From contig NZ_JAAIKO010000006.1 of the NCBI RefSeq assembly GCF_016107395.1, positions 62,001 through 126,000 on the forward strand: a DNA stretch of 64,000 nt, read 5' to 3'. Made by a program: the position numbers and the translations under genes. This document shows positions 17,057 through 25,010 of the stretch, in pieces. The stretch is from Streptomyces fildesensis. GTDB taxonomy: Bacteria; Actinomycetota; Actinomycetes; Streptomycetales; Streptomycetaceae. How positions within the stretch are numbered: position 1 is the stretch's first letter; each line of letters opens with the position of its first letter. Under the pieces are notes generated by a model. It saw nothing but the letters and a program-made list of their open reading frames with translations. It was not told the DNA's origin and ran no database searches.

Positions 17057-18712
17057 GTGCGCATCCCCATCCCCCGAAGACTCCTCGGTCTGACCCTGAC
17101 CGCATCGCTCGGCCTGCTGTTGCCGCTGGCCGCCGAGGTACCGCAAGCCCAGGCGGCCACCACCCGCTACGAGGCCGAGAACGCGACACTGTCGCAGTCC
17201 TCCGTCGCCACCAACCACACCGGGTTCTCCGGCACCGGCTTCGTCGACTACACCAACATCGCCGGCTCCTCCGTGGAGTTCACCGTGACCGCGGCCGCCG
17301 CGGGCAGCGGCACCCTCGTCCTCGGCTTCGCCAACGGCACCACGGTCAACCGCCCCATGGACATCGCGGTGAACGGCACGACCGTCGCGTCCGGGGTCTC
17401 CTTCGCGGGCACCGGCTCCTGGGACACCTGGCAGACCAGGACCCTCACAGCGACGCTGCTGGCCGGCAGCAACAAGATCCGCGCCACCGCGACCACCGCC
17501 AACGGCGGGCCCAACCTCGACTACCTCGACGCGAACCCCCAGGGCGGAGGCGGCGGCGGTGGACCCACCGTGCCGTTCGGCAGCCACCAGTTCCCGTACA
17601 CCGCGGGCACCCTCAAGCCCTCGGGCGCGCAGAGCACCATCGACCAGGCGGTCGTCACCACCTACAACCAGTGGAAGGCCGCCTTCGTCAAGCACAACTG
17701 CGGCAACGGCTGGTACGAGGTCATCTCGCCCGACGCCGACCACCCGTACGTCGCCGAGGGCCAGGGCTACGGCATGGTCGTCACCGCGCTGATGGCGGGC
17801 GCCGACACCAATGCCAAGACCGTCTTCGACGGCCTGGTGAAGTTCATGCTCGCGCACCCGTCGGTGAACAACCCCAACCTGCTCGCCGCCGAACAGGACA
17901 GCTCCTGCAAGAGCGTCGACGGCTCGGACTCCGCGACCGACGGCGATCTCGACGTCGCGTACGGCCTGCTGCTCGCCGACCGGCAGTGGGGAAGCACCGG
18001 CACCTACAACTACAAGAACCTCGCGGTCCAGCACATCAACGCCATCAAGGCCAGTGAGGTCAACTCCACCACTCACCTGATGCTGCTCGGCGACTGGAGC
18101 GGCTCCGGGGAGTCCCACCACTGGATCACCCGGTCCTCCGACTGGCTGATCGACCACTTCCGCGCCTTCAGGACCGCGACCGGCGACAGCGCCTGGGACA
18201 CCATCCGCACCGCCCACCAGAACCTGATCACCCAGCAGCAGGCGAGCTACGCGCCCAGTACCGGACTGCTCGCCGACTTCGTCGTCAACACCAACACCAC
18301 CCCCAAGCCCGCCGCGGGAGAGGTGCTCGAAAGCCCCAACGACGGGGACTTCGGATGGAACGCCTGCCGTGACCCCTGGCGGGTGGCGACCGACGCCGTC
18401 ACCAGCGGTGACCCGGCGTCCCTCGCCTCGGCCCGCAAGCTCAACGCCTGGATCAAGACCAGGACCGGCGGCAACCCCGCCAGCATCGTGACCGGCTACC
18501 ACCTGAACGGATCGACGTTCGACAGCGGCCACGACATGGCCTTCACCGCACCGTTCGCGGTCGCCGCCCTGACCGACCCCGGTTCCCAGGCCTGGCTCGA
18601 CGCCCTGTGGAACAAGCTGGCCGGCACGCCCCTTGACGCCTCGCTCTACTACGGCGGCAGTGTGCAGCTCCAGTCGATGATCGTCGTCTCCGGCAACTAC
18701 TGGATTCCCTGA
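17057..18712 (+). CDS. Secreted GH8 endo-glycanase with N-terminal CBM35
   Basis: 551 residues from a GTG with GGGAAGG upstream. A signal peptide is followed by a CBM35 at about 36-155 (TTRYEAENATLSQSS to NLDYLD), a Gly linker, then a GH8 (alpha/alpha)6 barrel from about 175. The probable general acid is Glu234 in VAEGQGYGMVV, and the base region is SATDGDLDVAYGLLLAD. GH8 contains cellulases, xylanases, lichenases and chitosanases. The upstream operator resembles those of chitosanase genes, so chitosan is a real possibility. It is separated from the pectin operon by a terminator. Confidence 0.85.
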   Translation: MRIPIPRRLLGLTLTASLGLLLPLAAEVPQAQAATTRYEAENATLSQSSVATNHTGFSGTGFVDYTNIAGSSVEFTVTAAAAGSGTLVLGFANGTTVNRPMDIAVNGTTVASGVSFAGTGSWDTWQTRTLTATLLAGSNKIRATATTANGGPNLDYLDANPQGGGGGGGPTVPFGSHQFPYTAGTLKPSGAQSTIDQAVVTTYNQWKAAFVKHNCGNGWYEVISPDADHPYVAEGQGYGMVVTALMAGADTNAKTVFDGLVKFMLAHPSVNNPNLLAAEQDSSCKSVDGSDSATDGDLDVAYGLLLADRQWGSTGTYNYKNLAVQHINAIKASEVNSTTHLMLLGDWSGSGESHHWITRSSDWLIDHFRAFRTATGDSAWDTIRTAHQNLITQQQASYAPSTGLLADFVVNTNTTPKPAAGEVLESPNDGDFGWNACRDPWRVATDAVTSGDPASLASARKLNAWIKTRTGGNPASIVTGYHLNGSTFDSGHDMAFTAPFAVAALTDPGSQAWLDALWNKLAGTPLDASLYYGGSVQLQSMIVVSGNYWIP

Positions 18713-18730
18713 CGGGAACGACTGGGGCAC

Positions 18731-18781
18731 CTCCCAGCGGTAGCTGGGGGAGGGCCCGGTGGAGAGCCTTCCGCCGGGCCC
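18731..18781. terminator. Two consecutive hairpins between converging genes
   Basis: CTCCCAGC pairs with GCTGGGGG/AG at 18731-18752, and GGGCCCGG pairs with CCGGGCCC at 18752-18781 with further internal pairing (GGA/TTCC). They lie between the GH8 stop and the DUF1772 stop and can act in both directions. Confidence 0.65.
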
Positions 18782-18797
18782 GTCGGTGCGACAGGAC

Positions 18798-19307
18798 CTA
18801 CGGCGTGGCCCGCCCGTAGAGCACCAGCGCCCAGATCAGACAGCCGAGCGCGCCCGTGGCGGCCACCGCGCGGAAGAGGTTCCAGCGGACCCACCGCGTC
18901 TCGAAGCGCTCACGGACCGCGGCGAGAGCGGAGGCGCCTGCCGACCCCGGGTCGCCGGCCGCGGCGAGCTCGTCGTTGAGCGGGATGTTGACCGCGAACG
19001 TGGAGACCAGCGTCAGCACGTACAGGACGGCAGCGGCGCCGATCCAGGGCAGCGGACCGTCCGGGGCGTCCCCCGGCAGGTGCAGCGCCCCGGCCAGCAG
19101 GGTGAGCACCAGTGACCCGCCGAAGCCGAGGGCGAACCAGCCGTTGAGGATACGGACGTTGATCCACTGCATGCCGTCGACGAACGTCCGGTCGTCGGCC
19201 CTGCGCAGACCGGGCATGACGGCGCAGGCGAAGCCGTAGTACAGGCCCGCGATCAACCCGGTGGTGATCGTGGCGCCCACCAGTGCGACCGTGCGGAACT
19301 CGTCCAT
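18798..19307 (-). CDS. DUF1772-family membrane protein
   Basis: 169 residues with four hydrophobic segments. GATITTGLIAGLYYGFACAV is the first, with the conserved G-x-x-x-G/YY-x-F. The loop RRADDRTFVDGMQWINVRI and NIPLNDELAA are family hallmarks of DUF1772 (anthrone-oxygenase-like). These are small polytopic membrane proteins; some relatives are implicated in polyketide oxidation, but most have no known function. An AraC regulator is encoded divergently 146 bp away and is the likely controller. Confidence 0.8.
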   Translation of the reverse strand: MDEFRTVALVGATITTGLIAGLYYGFACAVMPGLRRADDRTFVDGMQWINVRILNGWFALGFGGSLVLTLLAGALHLPGDAPDGPLPWIGAAAVLYVLTLVSTFAVNIPLNDELAAAGDPGSAGASALAAVRERFETRWVRWNLFRAVAATGALGCLIWALVLYGRATP

Positions 19308-19453
19308 CGTCGAAACCTCCCTCAGCGGACCGCCGGGCCGCCGTGCGGCTGATCGGTCATGAGGACAGTCAAGCCGTAACAGCCAGGACCGGCCATGATG
19401 CAGAGCCTCAACTCCATACGCGTGCGTCCACCCGGACGTCTAGGCTGAAAGAC

Positions 19454-20386
19454 ATGGACGCACTCGCCGGTCTCCTGGACGGGCCCCGGGCCCGTGGCGC
19501 ATTCCTGATGCGGTCGGTCCTCGACCCGCCGTGGTCGCTGCGGATCGAGGACCGCGCTCCGCTGACCCTGATCTCCCTGGTGCGCGGCGAGGCGTGGGTG
19601 CTGCCCGAGCACGGTGCCGCGGTGTGCCTGCGCCCCGGCGACATCGCCGTTGTCCGCGGCCCCGCCCCGTACACCGTCGCCGATACTCCGGACACGCCGC
19701 CGCGGATCGTGATCCACCCCGGGCAGCTCTCCACCTCCACGGAGGGCGACGAGCTGTGCGAGACCATGGACTTGGGGGTTCGTACCTGGGGCAACCGCCC
19801 GGACGGCGCGACGATGATGTTCACCGGCACCTATGCGATGGACGGCGAGATCAGCCGGCGGCTGCTGGAAGCGCTGCCCACGCTCCTCGTGATGCCCGCC
19901 GACTCCTGGGACTGCCCGCTCGTCGCGCTGCTCGGCGAGGAGATCGTCCGCGACGAGCCGGGTCAGGAGGTCTTCCTCGACCGGCTGCTGGACCTGTTGC
20001 TGATCGCCCTCGTCAGAGCGTGGTTCGCCCGGCCGGAGGCCGAAGCGCCCACCTGGTACGTGGCGTTGGCCGATGCGGTGGTGGGCCAGGCGCTGCGGCT
20101 GCTCCACGACCACCCGGCGCACCCTTGGTCGGTGGCCACGCTCGCGGCGAAGACCGGGGTGTCGCGTGCCGCGCTCGCCCGGCGGTTCACCGAACTCGTC
20201 GGCGAGCCGCCGATGGCGTACCTCACCGGATGGCGGCTGTCGCTCGCCGCCGACCTGCTGCGGGAGCCCGATGCCACGGTCGGCTCGGTGGCCAGAAAAG
20301 TAGGCTACGGAAGCGCGTTCGCCCTGAGCACCGCCTTCAAGCGGGTCCGCGGCATCCGGCCGCAGGAGCACCGGGCGGGCGTGTGA
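19454..20386 (+). CDS. AraC family transcriptional regulator with cupin N-domain
   Basis: 310 residues. The N-terminal half is an AraC-type cupin (LISLVRGEAWVLPEHGAAVC, LRPGDIAVVRGPAPYTVAD). The C-terminal two helix-turn-helix motifs are WSVATLAAKTGVSRAALARR and SVARKVGYGSAFALSTAFKR followed by RPQEHR. It probably responds to a small molecule and activates or represses the divergent DUF1772 gene. This arrangement (AraC next to a DUF1772 or an oxidoreductase) is common in Streptomyces. The start ATG is preceded by GGCTGAAAGAC. Confidence 0.85.
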   Translation: MDALAGLLDGPRARGAFLMRSVLDPPWSLRIEDRAPLTLISLVRGEAWVLPEHGAAVCLRPGDIAVVRGPAPYTVADTPDTPPRIVIHPGQLSTSTEGDELCETMDLGVRTWGNRPDGATMMFTGTYAMDGEISRRLLEALPTLLVMPADSWDCPLVALLGEEIVRDEPGQEVFLDRLLDLLLIALVRAWFARPEAEAPTWYVALADAVVGQALRLLHDHPAHPWSVATLAAKTGVSRAALARRFTELVGEPPMAYLTGWRLSLAADLLREPDATVGSVARKVGYGSAFALSTAFKRVRGIRPQEHRAGV

Positions 20387-20418
20387 CGGCCCAGGATCCA
20401 AGGAGAGGAAACGGCGCG

Positions 20419-20958
20419 ATGTCCGAACGGCGCGACGCGGCCGGCACGGCGCAGGTGCGGCTCGAGACCTGGGCGGAGCGGGATCTGGAGCTGCTGCGGC
20501 TGACGAACTCCCCGGAGATGACGGAGCACCTGGGCGGCCCGGAACCCGAGGAGAAGCTGCTCGTACGCCATCAGCGCTACCTGGACATCGAAGGCGCCGG
20601 AACGGGACGGATGTTCAGCGTCGTCCTGCTCCCGGAGGGCGTGACGGTCGGCACCATCGGGTACTGGGACCGGGTCTGGCAGGGCGAGACGGTGTACGAG
20701 ACCGGCTGGGGTGTGCTGCCGGGGTACCAGGGCCGGGGGATCGCGGTGGCGGCTGCGACCGCGGCCATCGCCGACGCCGCGGCCCGGCGCACGCACGGGT
20801 CCCTGCACGCGTACCCGTCCGTCGACCACCCCGCCTCGAACGCGATCTGCCGCAAGGCCGGGTTCACCCTGGTCTCCGTCTGCGACTTCGAGTACCCGCC
20901 CGGGAACCCGATCCGGTGCAACGACTGGCGTGTGGACCTGACCGCGGTCGGCCGCTGA
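20419..20958 (+). CDS. GNAT family N-acetyltransferase (RimJ/RimL type)
   Basis: 179 residues with AGGAGAGG before the ATG. The fold is readable: VRLETWAERDLELLRLTNSP at the start, VGTIGYWDRVWQGETVYETG in the central sheet, and the acetyl-CoA loop in LPGYQGRGIAVAAATAAIAD. SVDHPASNAICRKAGFTLVS is the usual last motif, in which an N-x-x-S-x-x-x-x-x-K-x-G-F pattern reads residues. It lies 32 bp after the AraC gene in the same direction and may be cotranscribed. The acceptor substrate is unknown. Confidence 0.85.
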   Translation: MSERRDAAGTAQVRLETWAERDLELLRLTNSPEMTEHLGGPEPEEKLLVRHQRYLDIEGAGTGRMFSVVLLPEGVTVGTIGYWDRVWQGETVYETGWGVLPGYQGRGIAVAAATAAIADAAARRTHGSLHAYPSVDHPASNAICRKAGFTLVSVCDFEYPPGNPIRCNDWRVDLTAVGR

Positions 20959-21528
20959 GGGCCGGTGGAGGACGGTCCCGCCGCAACGCGGCCAGGGAGT
21001 TTCGACATGGCGAAATGTCAGCATTTGGCACCATGGCCGCAGGTGGCAGGGTCGGACGTACACTGAAGAGGTGTCGGGCAGGCCCCTGCTCCGCCCGGCC
21101 ACCTGTATGCACCACCTGTATCCAACCGTCTGCGGCCAGACCAGAGAGTGCTGCCGCCCGGAACTCGGCCGACCCCGGAACGGGTCCTGAGCCGGTCCGG
21201 ACGCACGCCGCAGTTGTTGCGCAGTGACAGGTAGCGGTCCTCGGCCGATCCGGCCCTTCGGTCCGCACGCAGATCGCCCCCCTGTGGGGACCGCTCGCCT
21301 TCACGCGTACCACCGCCGGTGCCCCGGCTTCCGCGTCGCATGTGCACCGCACTGCGCCGGAGCGGGTCCGCACCCGGCCGACAGCACGATCCCCGGCAGC
21401 CGGGTACCGGACGACCGGTGCCGGGACGCCGGGTCATGGTCATCATCGCGGTATCCGGTTTGCCCTCACCCCTGCCGACAGGCCGGGCCACCCGCAGTGC
21501 ACCACCGGCCGCTTCCGAGGGGATAGTT
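20959..21528. other. 570-bp gap without a supported gene
   Basis: No frame here has a recognisable product with a good ribosome site. A 39-codon frame (GTG 21072, Cys-rich, after GAAGAG) could be translated but shows no family features. TTTCGACATGGCGAAA near 21000 is a small inverted repeat. The stretch probably contains the promoter and a long leader of the MurE-like gene. Confidence 0.4.
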
Positions 21529-23019
21529 GTGAAACTCAGTGCACTGCTCGACGGTCACGACCACCACGTACTCCAGGGCGACCCGGCGACGCCGATCACC
21601 GCGGGAATGAGCTTCGACGCCCACCGGGTGACGGCCGGCTCGCTGTACATCGCCGTACCGGGCCACGAGGACGGCGGCCCCGAGCTGATCGGGCGGGCGC
21701 TGGAGCTGGGCGCGGTCGCGGTACTGGCCGAGGGCGACGCCCCGCACCTCGCGGGCCTGCCCGCGGCGGTCTGCGTGGTCCGGGTGACCGACATCCGCGC
21801 GCTGGCCGCGGTCGTCGCGTCGCGCTACTACGGTGAGCCCGGCCGCGCGATGGACGTCGTGGCGATCACCGGCACCAACGGCAAGACCTCGGTCTCGTAC
21901 ATGGTCGAGGCGGTCCTGCGGATCGCCGAGGGCGTGAAGGTCGGCGTCATCGGCACCTCGGGCAGCCGGATCGGCGACGAGTCGATCCCGATGCCGAGGT
22001 CGGTGCTGACCACCCCGGAGGCACCGGACCTGCAGTACCTGCTCGGCCACATGCGTGACCGCCGGACGCCCAGCGTGGTGCTGGAGGCGACCTCGATGGG
22101 GCTGCTGCAGCGCCGGGTCGAGGGCGTGTTCATCGACGTCGGCGTCTTCACCAACCTGACCCAGGACCACCTGGACGACCACGGCACGATGGAGCACTAC
22201 AAGAACGCCAAGATGCGGCTGTTCCAGGGGCTGTGCCGGCGTGCGGTGGTCAACGCCGACGACCCGGTCAGCGCCGAGATCATCGCGCTGATGCCGGACA
22301 CGGTGACCACGTACGCCCTGGACGCCCCGGCGGACTACCGCGCCACCGACCTGGTCGTGGACGCGGCGGGCAGCCGCTTCACGCTGCACCACGCCGGCCG
22401 CAAGTACCCGGCCGCGATCCCGGTCCCCGGCCGCTTCTCGGTGGCGAACGCGCTGGCCACCCTGGCGGCGTGCCATCTGCTCGGCCACGACCTGCAGGGC
22501 CTCGTCAGCGCTCTCGACCGGATGCCGCCCACCCCCGGCCGCTTCGAGCGCTACACCACCCCGCAGGGCTCCTGCGTGATCGTGGACTACGCGCACTCCC
22601 CGGACTCGCTGGAGAAGGTCCTCACCACCATCCGCAGCTTCGCGGCCGGCCGGGTCATCACCGTCTTCGGCTGCGGCGGCGACCGGGACATCACCAAGCG
22701 CGTCGCCATGGGCACCATCGCCGGCGAGCTCTCCGACCTGTGCGTCCTCACCTCGGACAACCCGCGCTACGAGGACCCCGAGGGGATCCTCGACCAGATC
22801 GCCCCCGGCCTGGTCCACACCGGGATCCCGTTCCAGCGGATCACCGACCGCCGGGACGCGATCCGCTACGCGCTGTCCGTCGCCGGTCCCGACGACGTCG
22901 TGCTCGTCGCGGGCAAGGGCAGCGAGCCGTTCCAGATCATCGGTGACGAGCTGCTTCCGTTCAGCGACATGGGCGTGGTCCGCGAGCTGGCGCTGGAGCC
23001 GGCCGCAGCGGCCCTGTAG
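21529..23019 (+). CDS. MurE-like UDP-N-acetylmuramyl-tripeptide synthetase, stand-alone paralogue
   Basis: 496 residues from a GTG preceded by GAGGGG. The Mur ligase P-loop is AITGTNGKTSVSYM. The central domain contains VFTNLTQDHLDDHGTMEHY, and the C-terminal domain VDYAHSPDSLEKVL. The motif SDNPRYEDP is the diaminopimelate-recognition signature of MurE. It ligates diaminopimelate to UDP-MurNAc-L-Ala-D-Glu in peptidoglycan synthesis. It lies outside any division/cell-wall cluster, so it is probably a second copy used in a special context or for a related molecule. A hairpin terminator follows. Confidence 0.85.
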   Translation: MKLSALLDGHDHHVLQGDPATPITAGMSFDAHRVTAGSLYIAVPGHEDGGPELIGRALELGAVAVLAEGDAPHLAGLPAAVCVVRVTDIRALAAVVASRYYGEPGRAMDVVAITGTNGKTSVSYMVEAVLRIAEGVKVGVIGTSGSRIGDESIPMPRSVLTTPEAPDLQYLLGHMRDRRTPSVVLEATSMGLLQRRVEGVFIDVGVFTNLTQDHLDDHGTMEHYKNAKMRLFQGLCRRAVVNADDPVSAEIIALMPDTVTTYALDAPADYRATDLVVDAAGSRFTLHHAGRKYPAAIPVPGRFSVANALATLAACHLLGHDLQGLVSALDRMPPTPGRFERYTTPQGSCVIVDYAHSPDSLEKVLTTIRSFAAGRVITVFGCGGDRDITKRVAMGTIAGELSDLCVLTSDNPRYEDPEGILDQIAPGLVHTGIPFQRITDRRDAIRYALSVAGPDDVVLVAGKGSEPFQIIGDELLPFSDMGVVRELALEPAAAAL

Positions 23020-23025
23020 CCACCG

Positions 23026-23052
23026 CCGGCCGTGCCGCGATGCGACGGCCGG
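23026..23052. terminator. Hairpin terminator between converging genes
   Basis: CCGGCCGT and ACGGCCGG form an 8-bp stem with an 11-nt loop, followed by TTCTT. It lies between the MurE-like stop and the stop of the HATPase gene. Confidence 0.6.
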
Positions 23053-23059
23053 TTCTTGC

Positions 23060-23485
23060 TCAGGCCAGTCGCATCGCGAAGGTCACGACAGCGCCGGGGG
23101 AGGCCGCGGCGATCACCAGCCGGTCGGCGAGCAGGCGGGTGAGCCACAGCCCGCGGCCGGCCGGGCCGCCGTTGATCCCGGGCGCCAGCTCGGGGATGAC
23201 GTCCTCGGAGAAGCCGGGACCGGAATCGCTGATGCGGCACTCCAGTTCGTCGCCGACCCTGGTCAGCGCCAGGGCGCCGTCCCCGCCGGCGTGCTCCACC
23301 ACGTTCGAGGCGAGCGCGTCCATGGCGAGGACGAACTCGCCGCGGCGCGGTTCCGACAGCCCCGCCAGGGACGCGCGCTGCTCGATGAGGACCCGCAGCC
23401 GTGGCAGGTCCTCCCCGGTGAACGCCACCTTCAGCAGGCACTCCGCCGGTTCGCCGGCACGGCCGCCGGCCGGGTCGGTCAGCAT
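23060..23485 (-). CDS. ATP-binding anti-sigma-factor-like protein (HATPase_c_2)
   Basis: 141 residues. The histidine-kinase-like ATPase motifs are all present: N-box in AMDALASNVVEHAGG, G1 in ISDSGPGF and G2 in GRGLWLTRLLAD. The length and the N-terminal LPRLRVLIEQRASLAGLSEP fit RsbW/SpoIIAB-type regulators, which phosphorylate a STAS antagonist and/or hold a sigma factor. It overlaps the upstream MEDS-STAS gene by 7 bp, so the two are made together. This suggests the MEDS-STAS protein is its direct partner. Its target sigma factor is not in the window. Confidence 0.85.
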   Translation of the reverse strand: MLTDPAGGRAGEPAECLLKVAFTGEDLPRLRVLIEQRASLAGLSEPRRGEFVLAMDALASNVVEHAGGDGALALTRVGDELECRISDSGPGFSEDVIPELAPGINGGPAGRGLWLTRLLADRLVIAAASPGAVVTFAMRLA

Positions 23486-24366
23486 CGGCGCCCCATCCCG
23501 GTCAGCACCAGCCGGGCCGAGCCGTGCTCGCCCAGCGCGCGCAGTACGCGGAGCTGGCCGCTCTCGCAGCGGACCTCGACGCGGTCGTGGCCGTCGGCGG
23601 CGCGAACCAGCCGGAGGAGGTCGTCGGCGCACCGGACGCTGAGGAAGCTCAACTGCGTCAGATCCACGACGAGTTTGCGGGCGTCCGCGGTGCGCGTGAG
23701 CGCCTCGCCGACGGCGGCACCGAACTGCTCGCCGGTGGCGAGGTCCGCCTCGCCGATCAGCCGCAGCGAGCCGTCCCCGTGCACCGCTCGCAGTTCGCCG
23801 AGCCGGGTGAGCAGATTGACGGGGTGTGCCCGGCACATCCGCGCCAGGACGTCCTCGTCGAACCAGCGGCGGTCGTACGCGCAGATCTCGCTGTAGGAGC
23901 CGTCGGTGAACAGGTGCCCGGCGTGGGACTCGCGATGCATCATCACGTCGATGTCGGCGTCCAGGTCCGGCACCCAGTGCATGTCGATGAAGGTGCGCAG
24001 CCCGGTGTACCCCTGCCGGCCCGAGAGGGCGGTCTCCTCGCGGATCCGCTGCCATTGCCGCTCGGGGGTGAAGCCGACGTCGGGGCGGATCAGCGACCGC
24101 ATGCTGGTGAGCACCAGCTGGCCGCGGGCTCTGACCCGGGCCATCGAAGGGCTGTCGGCCTCCAGCCGGGACCACACCTCGTCATCGCTCACCTGGGGAG
24201 CGGCGAAGACCATCACCTTCTCGCCGCGGGCCAGCCCCGTCCAGGCGAAGGTGGTCAGCACATCCCAGTTCGACTCGTCGTCGCCGTAGCTGACGAAGCA
24301 GTGGTCGCCGGCTCGCATGCGTTGCACGGAGATCGTGGCGGGATGGACCTCATCCCAGACAGGCAT
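23479..24366 (-). CDS. MEDS domain protein with C-terminal STAS domain
   Basis: 295 residues. The first 170 are a MEDS (DcmR-like sensory) domain: HCFVSYGDDESNWDVLTTFA, GEKVMVFAAPQ, and EEMDR-like SGRQGYTGLRTFIDMHWV. The last 100 form a STAS domain (LVVDLTQLSFLSVRCADDLL), with Ser in place of the usual D-S at the phosphorylation site. MEDS domains are thought to sense small ligands. The pairing with a downstream HATPase suggests a ligand-controlled partner-switching module. Transcription starts about 640 bp from GH59 in the opposite direction. Confidence 0.8.
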   Translation of the reverse strand: MPVWDEVHPATISVQRMRAGDHCFVSYGDDESNWDVLTTFAWTGLARGEKVMVFAAPQVSDDEVWSRLEADSPSMARVRARGQLVLTSMRSLIRPDVGFTPERQWQRIREETALSGRQGYTGLRTFIDMHWVPDLDADIDVMMHRESHAGHLFTDGSYSEICAYDRRWFDEDVLARMCRAHPVNLLTRLGELRAVHGDGSLRLIGEADLATGEQFGAAVGEALTRTADARKLVVDLTQLSFLSVRCADDLLRLVRAADGHDRVEVRCESGQLRVLRALGEHGSARLVLTGMGRRC

Positions 24367-24610
24367 CGCCCCTCGCTTTCTGCGACCCGTACCGCTGTTT
24401 CCGCGGACCGGAGTCGTGGCAAAGCTAGCGAGTCTGCTTCCGGACGCGACATGCGCCGGCGGAAGTGAACGATGGCGTAAGGAAGTTGCCCTTCCGTTTT
24501 CAGGAAGGGTCGCGATTGGTCATTGCCTGATCACATCTGACCGTTCGCCGGGGCGCGGCCAGGGGCGCGGCCGAGGGTGCGGGGCGCGGGTCAGCGCGGA
24601 GCGCCGCGTC

Positions 24611-24742
24611 CTACCACTTCGAGCGCTGCATGAAGCGGCGGTGCGCCGACTGGGCGGAGTCGGAGCGCTGGACGGGCACGGGCGAGGGCTTCTGCTGCGG
24701 ACTGTCGGTGGACTGGCTCGGGCCGCTGGTGGTGCCGGGCAT
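24611..24742 (-). CDS. Small hypothetical protein (43 residues)
   Basis: A short frame starting at an ATG with a strong GGGAGGACGAAG ribosome site. The product is hydrophilic, rich in Ser, Gln and Pro, with no Cys, and ends HRRFMQRSKW. It contains no signal peptide or membrane segment. A Ser/Pro/Gln-rich N-terminus followed by a basic, Trp-ended C-terminus suggests a small RNA- or protein-binding peptide, but no family is recognised. The ribosome site and the G+C bias of its third positions are the evidence that it is real. Confidence 0.55.
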   Translation of the reverse strand: MPGTTSGPSQSTDSPQQKPSPVPVQRSDSAQSAHRRFMQRSKW

Positions 24743-25010
24743 GATCTTCGTCCTCCCTGTCGGTGTCGGTGGCGCTGTACATCAGGAAGGCGCCAGGTTA
24801 ACCGCCGGGTGTGCGGTACTGGCGTCTCTCCGGGCCGTATACCCCCGTTCGGGGGACGCATCCGCTGTTGTCCGAACTGTTGACGGGACACGGTCACGGT
24901 CTTACCGTCCGATGGCGGTGGACTGAGTTGTCTTCTGTTCGCTTTTCGCAACCCTTCTCCACAAACCCCAACGGCCGTCTCTGTCCGGCCGCGAAGAAGG
25001 AGCCCCGCGT

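Noticed and set aside
16934..18730. A 598-codon minus-strand frame over the GH8 gene.
   Set aside because: Gly/Val/Arg-rich antisense artefact; GH8 motifs are complete on the plus strand.
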